From an uncultured Actinomycetes bacterium (GTDB lineage Bacteria; Actinomycetota; Actinomycetes; S36-B12), in NCBI GenBank assembly GCA_903960135.1, contig CAJBZP010000112.1:1-54308 (forward strand): a stretch of DNA of 54,308 nt, in the 5' to 3' direction. Shown piece by piece: positions 1-7,766 of the stretch. Position 1 is the stretch's first letter, and every line of letters starts with the position of its first letter. The translations under genes were made by a program, and so were the position numbers. A model generated the notes under the pieces. That model did not search any database. It saw only the letters and a program-made list of their open reading frames with translations, and had not been told where the DNA came from.

Positions 1-194
1 GTTTCCGCCAGCGTCTCGACTGCCTCAGCGGTCGGGGCTGGTCGCACCCCGCGAGCAAGTGGGTCCTTCCAGCCGATCTTGCCGAAGCGCGCTGTCAACG
101 TTGACCAGTCGACTGTGCCTTCCCAGAACTTCAATACCGCAGCAACGGGGCGTTGCGCATCGCCGCCAACGAATTCGAAATACCGAGTGGACAT
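1..194 (-). CDS. WGR-domain-like protein, N-terminal part (runs off left edge of window)
   Basis: Open minus-strand frame from ATG at 194 to the window edge, absent from the ORF track because it has no stop in the window: MSTRYFEFVGGDAQRPVAAVLKFWEGTVDWSTLTARFGKIGWKDPLARGVRPAPTAEAVETLAE. RYFEFV...KFWEG...TARFGKIG resembles the WGR domain. A purine-rich GGGAGGGGG precedes the start. Confidence 0.6.
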   Translation of the reverse strand, partial: MSTRYFEFVGGDAQRPVAAVLKFWEGTVDWSTLTARFGKIGWKDPLARGVRPAPTAEAVETLAE

Positions 195-488
195 CTAGCC
201 CCCTCCCATCCGATAGGACTTGTAGTCCGATGCTCATAGTAAACACACCGACTGACAATCGGGTCCAAGGGTTTGGGAAGGCCACTCTTGGGGCTCGCGG
301 TCTGCAGGTTCCTTGCACATGCGAACCCACGCAGCGCAACACCGCCGAACACGAGAACAAATATTGCGATTCGCAAAACACGAGGACACCAACCGGTACT
401 CAGGTAAAACACAAGGAACAAAACTCAGGGTGATTCACCAGGCGAACGAGGACTTGTCAAGATGCAGCGGCCTCCCTGGAGGTTGTCG

Positions 489-770
489 TTACATGCCAGT
501 TGTGCGCGCAGCATCCATGCGATCCGCGACTTGTCGGCCGTGATCGTCAGCAGCATGGGTGTACTTCAGCGCGGCGTTGACGCTGCTGTGGCCGAGTCGG
601 GCCATGAGGTCTGCGAGGGTAGCTCCGGATTGCGCTGCAAGAACTTGGCCCGTGTGTCGGAGGTCGTGGATGCGGATGTCTGTTCGCCCCATGTTTCGCA
701 ACGCTTTGGTAATGGCAAGTTGCGCAGCTCCATTGATGGTAGACGTGGCACATCGGTCTATTTCACCCTG
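489..770 (-). pseudogene. tyrosine recombinase/phage-type integrase, C-terminal catalytic fragment
   Basis: C-terminal ~93 aa (QGEIDR...RIHDLRHTGQVLAAQSGATLADLMARLGHSSVNAALKYTHAADDHGRQVADRM) carries HxLRH, GHSS and the Tyr region of tyrosine recombinases. The upstream part of the ORF shows no integrase similarity, so the 5' part appears lost. Confidence 0.75.
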
Positions 771-960
771 AGAATCTGACTCGGAAGACAAACGAATAGG
801 TGTATGGGGGGCCTTAATGCAACAGTGCCCCAAAACCTCCATCGACGATCTGGGTAAGACAGTCTTATGCGCACGGTTCACGGCAACCACCTGGGATAAA
901 GGGGGACATGAGTGAACTTGTGAGGTACCGAGGGGGTAGCACCGTTTAAGAGGTGAAGGT

Positions 961-980
961 CTCGCGCAACTGCGAGTTTT
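961..980 (+). terminator. possible small intrinsic terminator-like hairpin
   Basis: CTCGC-gcaact-GCGAG followed by TTTT. Confidence 0.25.
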
Positions 981-1049
981 GGATGCGGCTAGGGGCTGAT
1001 CGGGTGGGATCAACTTCGCTTGGCGGTGCTGGCTGATACATGAGAGGGC

Positions 1050-1289
1050 ATGGGAATGACGAACTTGGAGCAAGCCCGACGTCGATCTGCCACGCCGAAG
1101 TCCTCCTCGGGTGACCTGTTGACCGTCGAACAGGCGGCTGACTACCTGAACATCACGGACCATTTCGCGCGTCGGCTCATCAGGGAGAGGCGGATCCCCT
1201 TCCTAAAAGTTGGTCGGCTAGTGCGTCTGCGCCGCTCGGACATCGATGACTATTTGGTCGGGCGATTCGTCCCCGCAGTCCGCAGGTAA
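1050..1289 (+). CDS. excisionase/MerR-like helix-turn-helix DNA-binding protein
   Basis: LLTVEQAADYLNITDHFARRLIRERRIPFLKVGRLVRLRRSDIDDYL is a typical excisionase-family (HTH_17) sequence. Confidence 0.75.
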   Translation: MGMTNLEQARRRSATPKSSSGDLLTVEQAADYLNITDHFARRLIRERRIPFLKVGRLVRLRRSDIDDYLVGRFVPAVRR

Positions 1290-1406
1290 CGGGCGAACGC
1301 GAGCAATAAGCTCCATATTTCTTGGCACTGAACGTCCATTTGTACGGCAAATTCGTCCTGCTGCGAGCCTCTAGCCCCTAAATGCTGCCTGATCCCATAG
1401 GCGCGA

Positions 1407-1435
1407 CACGCCGTGGCGTGCCACCTACGTGCCAC
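1407..1435. promoter_or_regulatory. palindrome plus direct repeats, candidate integrase/excisionase arm-type sites
   Basis: Palindrome CACGCC-gt-GGCGTG (1407-1420) overlapping direct repeat CGTGCCAC (1417-1424 and 1428-1435, 11-bp period), about 100 bp from the tRNA-Gly 3' end. Confidence 0.35.
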
Positions 1436-1500
1436 TAAGTGAGCACATTTGGGCCCAAATCAGGAGGTTTGAGAAATATCTGAAGATCCGAAAAATGCGA

Positions 1501-1526
1501 AAAACCCTTTATTCGCAAAGGGTTTT
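1501..1526 (-). terminator. intrinsic terminator downstream of tRNA-Gly
   Basis: Minus strand AAAACCCTTT-gcgaat-AAAGGGTTTT(T), immediately 3' of the tRNA. Confidence 0.6.
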
Positions 1527-1529
1527 CGG

Positions 1530-1603
1530 TGGAGCGGGTGACCGGGATCGAACCGGCATGGCCAGCTTGGAAGGCTGGGGCTCTACCATTGAGCTACACC
1601 CGC
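1530..1603 (-). tRNA. tRNA-Gly (anticodon TCC), CCA encoded
   Basis: Minus strand GCGGGTGTAGCTCAATGGTAGAGCCCCAGCCTTCCAAGCTGGCCATGCCGGTTCGATCCCGGTCACCCGCTCCA folds as a cloverleaf with a TCC anticodon. Confidence 0.95.
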
Positions 1604-1648
1604 GAACAACTTGTGCAGTCTAGCCAGACGCTAAGGCTGCAGTACTGC

Positions 1649-1684
1649 GCGATTGTCGAGGCGATTGTCGAGGCGATTGTCGAC
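1649..1684. repeat. 12-bp tandem repeat, 3 copies (GCGATTGTCGAG)
   Basis: GCGATTGTCGAG GCGATTGTCGAG GCGATTGTCGAC read directly from the sequence. Confidence 0.95.
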
Positions 1685-1768
1685 GCAAATCGGTTGCCGA
1701 TGGGCGCACCCATGAACTCGGTAACAATTTGCCCCCCGAGTGGACTCCGCCCGCAGGTATGGCTATCC

Positions 1769-1788
1769 TTACTAAGGTCAACCTAACC
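1769..1788. promoter_or_regulatory. weak candidate DtxR/IdeR-like iron box
   Basis: TTACTAAGGTCAACCTAACC just upstream of an iron permease gene; the right half AACCTAA matches the DtxR/IdeR half-site, the left half is poor. Confidence 0.25.
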
Positions 1789-1808
1789 ACTTCTGACCTA
1801 GGAGCTTG

Positions 1809-2639
1809 ATGTTCGCCAATTTCCTCATCGGCCTGCGCGAGGGCCTTGAGGCCGCATTGATCGTCGCCATCTTGGTGGCCTACCTAGTCAAACTCGACCA
1901 ACGGTCGCAGCTCTCGCGGATCTGGACCGGGGTCGGCGCCGCGCTTGGCCTTTCAGTCCTGGTGACCGTGCTCCTGGTCCTCACCGGCAGCGCATTGGAG
2001 CCGCGGGCGGAGCAACTATTCGCGGGCACCATGAGCCTGCTCGCCGTTGGCCTCATAACGTGGATGATCTTTTGGATGGCGGTGCACGCCAGATCACTGA
2101 AATCACACCTGCACGGTGAAGTCGATAAGGCATTGGTGAGCAGTTCTTGGGCCTTGGGCGTAGTTGCGTTCGTGGCGGTGGCCCGGGAGGGCCTTGAGAC
2201 AGCGCTATTCGTCTGGGCGGCGGCCCAATCGAGTGCAACCGCGACCGCCCCCTTCATCGGGGCGCTCTTGGGCCTGGCGGTGGCGGTGGCGCTGGGCTTC
2301 CTGCTCTACCGCGGCGCCCTGAAGGTTGACCTGCGCCGGCTGTTCCTTTGGACGGGCATCGCGCTGATCATCGTGGCCGCGGGCGTCTTGATGTATGCGG
2401 TGCACGAACTCCAAGAGGCCGGGGTGCTGCCTGGTGAGGAGTCGGTGGCCTTTGACGTGAGTTCCGCGGTGCCGAAGGAGAGCTGGTACGGCTCGCTGCT
2501 CGCGGCCATTTTCAACTTCCGGGCGGTCACCAGTTGGCTCATGGTGGTGGCTTGGTTCGCCTACGTGATTCCAACGATGGCCTATTTCTTGGTGCTCGTT
2601 AATCGCAAGTCTCCGGCACCGGTCAATTCCGCAGCCTGA
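1809..2639 (+). CDS. efeU: FTR1/EfeU-family high-affinity iron permease
   Basis: MFANFLIGLREGLEAALIVAILVAYL and a second REGLETALF motif; multiple TM segments. ATG at 1809 with upstream AGGAG. Confidence 0.85.
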   Translation: MFANFLIGLREGLEAALIVAILVAYLVKLDQRSQLSRIWTGVGAALGLSVLVTVLLVLTGSALEPRAEQLFAGTMSLLAVGLITWMIFWMAVHARSLKSHLHGEVDKALVSSSWALGVVAFVAVAREGLETALFVWAAAQSSATATAPFIGALLGLAVAVALGFLLYRGALKVDLRRLFLWTGIALIIVAAGVLMYAVHELQEAGVLPGEESVAFDVSSAVPKESWYGSLLAAIFNFRAVTSWLMVVAWFAYVIPTMAYFLVLVNRKSPAPVNSAA

Positions 2640-2682
2640 TTTTGGGCGCAAGGCGCGAGCACCTAGACTCGGCGGGCCAGCG

Positions 2683-2755
2683 CGGGGCGTAGCGTAGTGG
2701 CTAGCGCGCCTGCTTTGGGAGCAGGAGACCGGGAGTTCGAATCTCCCCGCCCCGA
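2683..2755 (+). tRNA. tRNA-Pro (anticodon TGG)
   Basis: CGGGGCGTAGCGTAGTGGCTAGCGCGCCTGCTTTGGGAGCAGGAGACCGGGAGTTCGAATCTCCCCGCCCCGA cloverleaf; TGG anticodon in CCTGC-TTTGGGA-GCAGG. Confidence 0.95.
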
Positions 2756-2790
2756 CAACCGTTAGCCCAACCACGATGGAATGAGCAGCT

Positions 2791-4110
2791 GTGAAGAGTG
2801 ACATCGAGACCTTGTCGCCGACCCGGGTCAAGTTGACCATTGAAGTCCCATTCGATGAGCTCAAGCCGAGCATGGACATCGCCTACTCGCGCATCGCCAA
2901 GCAGGTCAACGTACCGGGCTTTCGCAAGGGCAAGGTGCCGGCTCGCGTTATCGAGCAGCGGGTAGGGCGCGGCGCGGTAATCGAGGAGGCCGTCAACGAC
3001 GCGCTGCCGAAGGCCTACGAAGAAGCCGTGCGCGCGAATAACGTCAAACCGATTGGCCGCCCAGAAGTTGATGTCACCTCGATGGAGGATGGCCAGAATC
3101 TGGCCTTCACCGCAGAGGTCGACGTCCGCCCGGAGTTTGACCTGCCGGATTTCTCCACCCTGCGTATAGAGGTTTTCGACGCCGAACCCAGTGACGAAGA
3201 TGTGACGACCCAGGTCGATGCGCTCCGCACTCGCTTTGCGACGCTGAAGGATGTGGATCGGGTTTGCGCAGACGGCGATGTGCTGCTCGTCGATATTTCT
3301 GGGGCCACCGATCAAGGAGATGCGGTCGAGGATCTCTCGGGCACGGCCTTGTCATATGAACTCGGCACCGATGGCATGCTGCCGGGATTCGACGATGCCG
3401 TGCGCGGGGCCGCCAAGGATGAAACCCGCACCTTTGAGTTCACCCCGGAAAATGGCGACTGGACCGGAGTTCCGCTCACCGTGACCGCGGTGGTGGCCTC
3501 GGTGCGCGAGCGCGAGTTGCCGGCACTTGATGATGAGTTCGCGCAACTGGCCTCGGAGTTCGACACTGTGGCGGAGTTGCGCGATGACCTCCGAAACCGC
3601 TTGGTGCGCCTGAAGAAATTTGAGCAAGGCGCGCAGGCCCGCGACAATGTGCACGAGGCTTTGATGGAGCAGATTGACATTCCATTGCCCGAAGGCGTGA
3701 TTGCAGCGGAGGTTGCCGATCATTTCGGTGATGGTCACGAGGCCAGTGATGAGCACCGGGCCGAGGTCGAGTCGCAGGCGCGGGCCGGGTTGAAGAGTCA
3801 GTTAATCCTCGACAAGATCGCCGAGGTCGAAGAGGTATCGGTGGGCGAGAGTGAGTTGTCGGCCTGGCTGGTGCAGCAGGCACCGCGCTACGGGTTGGCC
3901 CCGGATGCTTTTGCCCAAGCCCTGGTCGAAGCCGGGCAGGTGCCGATGGCGATCGCAGATATTCGCCGCGCCAAGGCGCTGGCCGTGGTGATGGAGCAGG
4001 TAACCGTGGTCGACGCTTCGGGTAACCCGGTTGATCTCAAGGCCCTTGACGTTGAGTTGAACGGCCCGCAGATCACCGAAATCCCGGCCCCCGCCGCCGA
4101 CGAAGAATAA
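2791..4110 (+). CDS. tig: trigger factor
   Basis: [59 protein letters not shown] is the typical Tig N-terminus; followed by clpP/clpX. Confidence 0.97.
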   Translation: MKSDIETLSPTRVKLTIEVPFDELKPSMDIAYSRIAKQVNVPGFRKGKVPARVIEQRVGRGAVIEEAVNDALPKAYEEAVRANNVKPIGRPEVDVTSMEDGQNLAFTAEVDVRPEFDLPDFSTLRIEVFDAEPSDEDVTTQVDALRTRFATLKDVDRVCADGDVLLVDISGATDQGDAVEDLSGTALSYELGTDGMLPGFDDAVRGAAKDETRTFEFTPENGDWTGVPLTVTAVVASVRERELPALDDEFAQLASEFDTVAELRDDLRNRLVRLKKFEQGAQARDNVHEALMEQIDIPLPEGVIAAEVADHFGDGHEASDEHRAEVESQARAGLKSQLILDKIAEVEEVSVGESELSAWLVQQAPRYGLAPDAFAQALVEAGQVPMAIADIRRAKALAVVMEQVTVVDASGNPVDLKALDVELNGPQITEIPAPAADEE

Positions 4111-4223
4111 TCTCAGCGGCCCAAGGGCGGTTGGGGTTCGGCTGGTGGCGAACTCGCGGCAGTTGGGGAAGAAGTGGTCGGCCCGCAGGGTTAAGGTCTG
4201 ATGAGTCCGATAAAGGAGAGGCT

Positions 4224-4886
4224 TTGAGTCAAAGGCAGATGAACGGTCAGGCGGCACAGGTGCTGCCTGAGCTGCGTGGCACCGGTGGCGCCATGACCGG
4301 TTTCGGTGACATGCTCGATGAGCGATTGCTGCGCGAGCGCATCATCTGGCTTGAGGGTGAGGTGCGCGATGAGAACTCCAACCGCATCGCCAAGCAGCTC
4401 CAGGTTCTTGCGGCCGAGGATCCCGACAAAGACATCACCTTGTACATCAACTCTCCCGGTGGCTCGATAACCGCTGGCATGGTCATCTACGACACCATGC
4501 AGTTGATCCCCAATGACATCACGACGATTGCGATGGGCCTAGCGGCTTCGATGGGTCAGTTCCTGCTATGCGCCGGGGCGCCGGGCAAGCGTTACGCGAC
4601 CCCGAACACCCGCATCATGATGCACCAGCCCCTCGGCGGTATCGGCGGCACCGCGAGTGATATCAAGATCCAAGCCGAGCAGATGCTGTTCATCAAGAAG
4701 CGCATGGCCCAACTAATCGCCGACCACAGTGGGCAAACCCTCGAGCAGATCGAAGCCGACTCAGATCGTGACCGTTGGTTTAATCCCGAAGATGCCAAGG
4801 TGTACGGCCTGATCGACCACGTCTATAGCTCGGCCGCCGACGCACCGCCAGTAAAGAGTCGCAAAACCAAGGGAGATGTCCAGTGA
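4224..4886 (+). CDS. clpP: ATP-dependent Clp protease proteolytic subunit (first copy)
   Basis: [25 protein letters not shown]...[14 protein letters not shown]...[11 protein letters not shown] start with GGAGAGG upstream preferred over the longer ORF. Confidence 0.95.
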   Translation: MSQRQMNGQAAQVLPELRGTGGAMTGFGDMLDERLLRERIIWLEGEVRDENSNRIAKQLQVLAAEDPDKDITLYINSPGGSITAGMVIYDTMQLIPNDITTIAMGLAASMGQFLLCAGAPGKRYATPNTRIMMHQPLGGIGGTASDIKIQAEQMLFIKKRMAQLIADHSGQTLEQIEADSDRDRWFNPEDAKVYGLIDHVYSSAADAPPVKSRKTKGDVQ

Positions 4887-5497
4887 GCCGCCTGTTCCAG
4901 CCGGAGAGCCGCTACATCCTCCCTGAGTTTCGGGAGCGGCACGCAAATGGTGAGCGCACCCATAACCCGTACACCAAATTGTTCGAGGAGCGCATCATCT
5001 TCTTGGGTGTGCAGATCGACGATGCTTCAGCCGACGACGTCATGGCGCAACTGCTTTGCCTTGAGTCAATGGATCCAGATCGCGATATTCAGATCTACAT
5101 AAATTCACCCGGCGGCTCCTACACGGCGATGACCGCGATCTACGACACCATGCAGTTCGTCAAGCCGCAGATCCAAACGGTTTGCCTTGGGCAGGCGGCG
5201 TCTGCGGCCGCGGTCGTGCTGGCTGCGGGCACCCCGGGCAAGCGCTTCGCGCTCCCGCATGCGCGCATCTTGATCCACCAGCCGTACACCGAAGGCGGTG
5301 GCCAAGGTTCGGATATCGAGATCCAGGCCAATGAGATTTTGCGCATGCGCTTGGAGATGGAAGGCATGCTCGCCAAGCACAGTGGCCGGACCCCGGAGGA
5401 CGTCGCCAAGGACATTGAGCGCGACAAGATCCTGACCGCTGCCGACGCCAAGGAGTACGGCATCATCGACGCGGTAATCGCCTCCCGCAAGGTCTAA
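4883..5497 (+). CDS. clpP: ATP-dependent Clp protease proteolytic subunit (second copy)
   Basis: [25 protein letters not shown]...[13 protein letters not shown]...LIHQP; GTGA overlap with the first clpP. Confidence 0.95.
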   Translation: MSRLFQPESRYILPEFRERHANGERTHNPYTKLFEERIIFLGVQIDDASADDVMAQLLCLESMDPDRDIQIYINSPGGSYTAMTAIYDTMQFVKPQIQTVCLGQAASAAAVVLAAGTPGKRFALPHARILIHQPYTEGGGQGSDIEIQANEILRMRLEMEGMLAKHSGRTPEDVAKDIERDKILTAADAKEYGIIDAVIASRKV

Positions 5498-5646
5498 TAA
5501 GCCTCAAGGCCCACTTGAGACTTAAGTGCGCGCCGATACCGTGCGTGCAGCGCCTCAACAGGGTACGGTCGGTCTAGCCCAGATCCCCGCTGGGTACTTT
5601 GGCGAGCAATTGCCACCGGATCAATCAGTTTGAAGGGAGCCCCGCC

Positions 5647-6939
5647 GTGGCACGTATTGGCGAGAGCGGCGATCTGCTCAAGTGCTCCTTTTGCGGTAAA
5701 AGCCAAAAGCAGGTCAAGAAACTGATTGCCGGCCCCGGGGTATATATCTGCGATGAGTGCATTGATCTGTGCAATGAGATCATCGAGGAAGAACTCCACG
5801 AGGCCAGTGATCTGCAATTCGGTGAACTACCCAAGCCGCGGGAGATCTACGCATTCTTGGATCAGTACGTAATCGGCCAAGATGTCGCCAAAAAGTCACT
5901 TTCGGTGGCCGTCTACAACCACTACAAGCGGGTGCAAGCCGAAGCCGGCGAGAAGCCCAAGGACGACCAAGTTGAACTTGCGAAGTCGAATATCTTGCTG
6001 CTGGGCCCAACCGGCTCCGGCAAGACGTTACTGGCCCAGACCTTAGCCCGCATGCTAAATGTTCCGTTCGCGATCGCCGATGCCACCGCGCTGACCGAAG
6101 CTGGCTACGTCGGCGAGGACGTCGAGAACATCTTGCTGAAACTCATCCAAGCTGCTGATTACGATGTCAAAAAGGCTGAGACCGGAATCATCTACATCGA
6201 CGAAATCGACAAGGTGGCCCGCAAGAGCGAGAATCCGTCGATCACCCGCGATGTATCCGGTGAAGGTGTGCAGCAGGCACTGCTGAAGATTTTGGAAGGC
6301 ACGACAGCTTCGGTTCCGCCCCAAGGCGGGCGCAAGCACCCGCACCAAGAGTTCATTCAGGTCGACACCACCAATGTGCTGTTCATCGTCGGCGGCGCCT
6401 TCTCAGGCCTAGACCACATCATTGAGCAGCGGCTAGGGCAAAAGCGCGTGGGCTTCACCTTCGACATCGTCGAAGGTGAGCGCGTAGAGGCCAAGGAGAC
6501 CAACCCGGATGACATCTTCTCCCATGTAATGCCCGAGGATCTCCTTAAGTTCGGCATGATCCCGGAGTTCATTGGCCGGTTGCCGGTATTTACCTCGGTC
6601 TCCAAGCTTGATCGGGCCGCCCTGGTGGCCGTGCTCACTGAGCCCAAGAACGCTTTGGTCAAGCAGTACCAGCGGCTCTTCAGCCTTGACGGGGTCGAGC
6701 TGGAGTTCGAGCCGGAGGCATTGGACGAGATTGCCGACCAGGCCTTGCTGCGGGGCACCGGTGCCCGTGGCCTGCGCGCGATCCTCGAAGAAGTACTGCT
6801 GCACGTGATGTATGACGTGCCGAGTCGCTCAGATGTCGCCAAGGTGGTTATCACCGGTGCGGTCGTGCGCGACAACGTGAATCCGACCTTGGTGCCGCGT
6901 TCGGCGCCTCGTCGGGTGCGCGGCGAGAAGTCCGCCTAG
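5647..6939 (+). CDS. clpX: ATP-dependent Clp protease ATP-binding subunit ClpX
   Basis: Zinc-finger N-terminus [45 protein letters not shown], Walker [13 protein letters not shown]. Confidence 0.98.
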   Translation: MARIGESGDLLKCSFCGKSQKQVKKLIAGPGVYICDECIDLCNEIIEEELHEASDLQFGELPKPREIYAFLDQYVIGQDVAKKSLSVAVYNHYKRVQAEAGEKPKDDQVELAKSNILLLGPTGSGKTLLAQTLARMLNVPFAIADATALTEAGYVGEDVENILLKLIQAADYDVKKAETGIIYIDEIDKVARKSENPSITRDVSGEGVQQALLKILEGTTASVPPQGGRKHPHQEFIQVDTTNVLFIVGGAFSGLDHIIEQRLGQKRVGFTFDIVEGERVEAKETNPDDIFSHVMPEDLLKFGMIPEFIGRLPVFTSVSKLDRAALVAVLTEPKNALVKQYQRLFSLDGVELEFEPEALDEIADQALLRGTGARGLRAILEEVLLHVMYDVPSRSDVAKVVITGAVVRDNVNPTLVPRSAPRRVRGEKSA

Positions 6940-7113
6940 TTTTTCAGCAATACCCGTTGATCGATGCGTCGCTGCCTAGCTGCATGCGGTCGACTGACTA
7001 GCCACCTGCCCCACAGCAGCAGCCGGGTTCATTGATTAGGTCACATGATTCGGCCAGACTCGAAGCCGTGGCAAAATCTTTACTTTTTTGGATAAATTCT
7101 TCACTATTTGGGG

Positions 7114-7362
7114 GTGGCCGGAACCGTGTCCAGCAAAGGGCAGATCACTATTCCCAAGCACGTTCGTGCCGCCCTTGGGATTGAACCGGGGGATGCGTTG
7201 GAGTTTGAGGTGCGAGGCAACGAATTCGTAGGTCGAAAGAAAGTTCTCACCGAGTCTGGGATTGATTGGGACGGCGTCTATGGGGTCGTTGATTTTGGTG
7301 GCCGGAGTACCGATGAGATCATGCAAGAGTTGCGGCCCATTCGTGCTTGGGATGATCAATGA
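7114..7362 (+). CDS. vapB: VapB-type antitoxin (SpoVT/AbrB domain)
   Basis: AGTVSSKGQITIPKHVRAALGIEPGDALEFEV is a canonical AbrB-fold antitoxin; overlaps the downstream PIN gene (ATGA). Confidence 0.85.
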   Translation: MAGTVSSKGQITIPKHVRAALGIEPGDALEFEVRGNEFVGRKKVLTESGIDWDGVYGVVDFGGRSTDEIMQELRPIRAWDDQ

Positions 7363-7766
7363 CAACGACGGCGGTTGACTTAAATATCCTGATTGACATT
7401 GTGAGCGCAGATCCCACTCACGGTTCTAGTTCGCGTGCGGCCATTGAGCGTTGTGCGCTTGAAGGTTCTTTGATTAGTTCGCCCGAAGTAGTCGCCGAAT
7501 TCGCCGCAGGCTGCCGATCAGCTTCAGAAGCTGTCGGGATTCTGCAGAAACTCAAGGTCGAATATGTAGAGATTGGGCAATGGGGCGCAGCAGTTGCGGG
7601 CGAAGTCCGCGGAAGAAAAAGCTCGGGTGGCCGAATCTTTGCTGACTTCTTGATTGCCGGACACGCGGTCGCACACGCTGATCGCCTCTTGACCCGCGAC
7701 CTTGGCTTTGCTCGCATGAACGTTCCCGGCCTCGTGGTTGTCAGCCCCGATAGTTTGCTGGCCTAG
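7359..7766 (+). CDS. vapC: PIN-domain ribonuclease toxin, VapC family
   Basis: VDLNILIDIV..., SPEVVAEF, IFADFLIAGHAVAHADRLLTRDLGF: the conserved acidic residues of PIN toxins; coupled to vapB. Confidence 0.88.
   Translation: MTTTAVDLNILIDIVSADPTHGSSSRAAIERCALEGSLISSPEVVAEFAAGCRSASEAVGILQKLKVEYVEIGQWGAAVAGEVRGRKSSGGRIFADFLIAGHAVAHADRLLTRDLGFARMNVPGLVVVSPDSLLA

Noticed and set aside
131-421. 96-aa minus-strand ORF with a hydrophobic N-terminus upstream of the WGR-like gene
   Set aside because: Overlaps the WGR-like start by about 60 bp in another frame and shows no family signature; possible short membrane peptide but not supportable.
59-433. Plus-strand ORFs at 59-433, 313-543 and 462-779
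   Set aside because: No recognisable motifs; antisense to the WGR-like frame or the integrase fragment.
2205-2879. 224-aa minus-strand ORF spanning the efeU end, tRNA-Pro and the tig start
   Set aside because: Runs through a tRNA and two well-supported plus-strand genes; an antisense GC artefact.
7036-7365. Minus-strand ORF opposite vapB
   Set aside because: vapB has a clear AbrB signature and coupling with vapC; the antisense frame has none.
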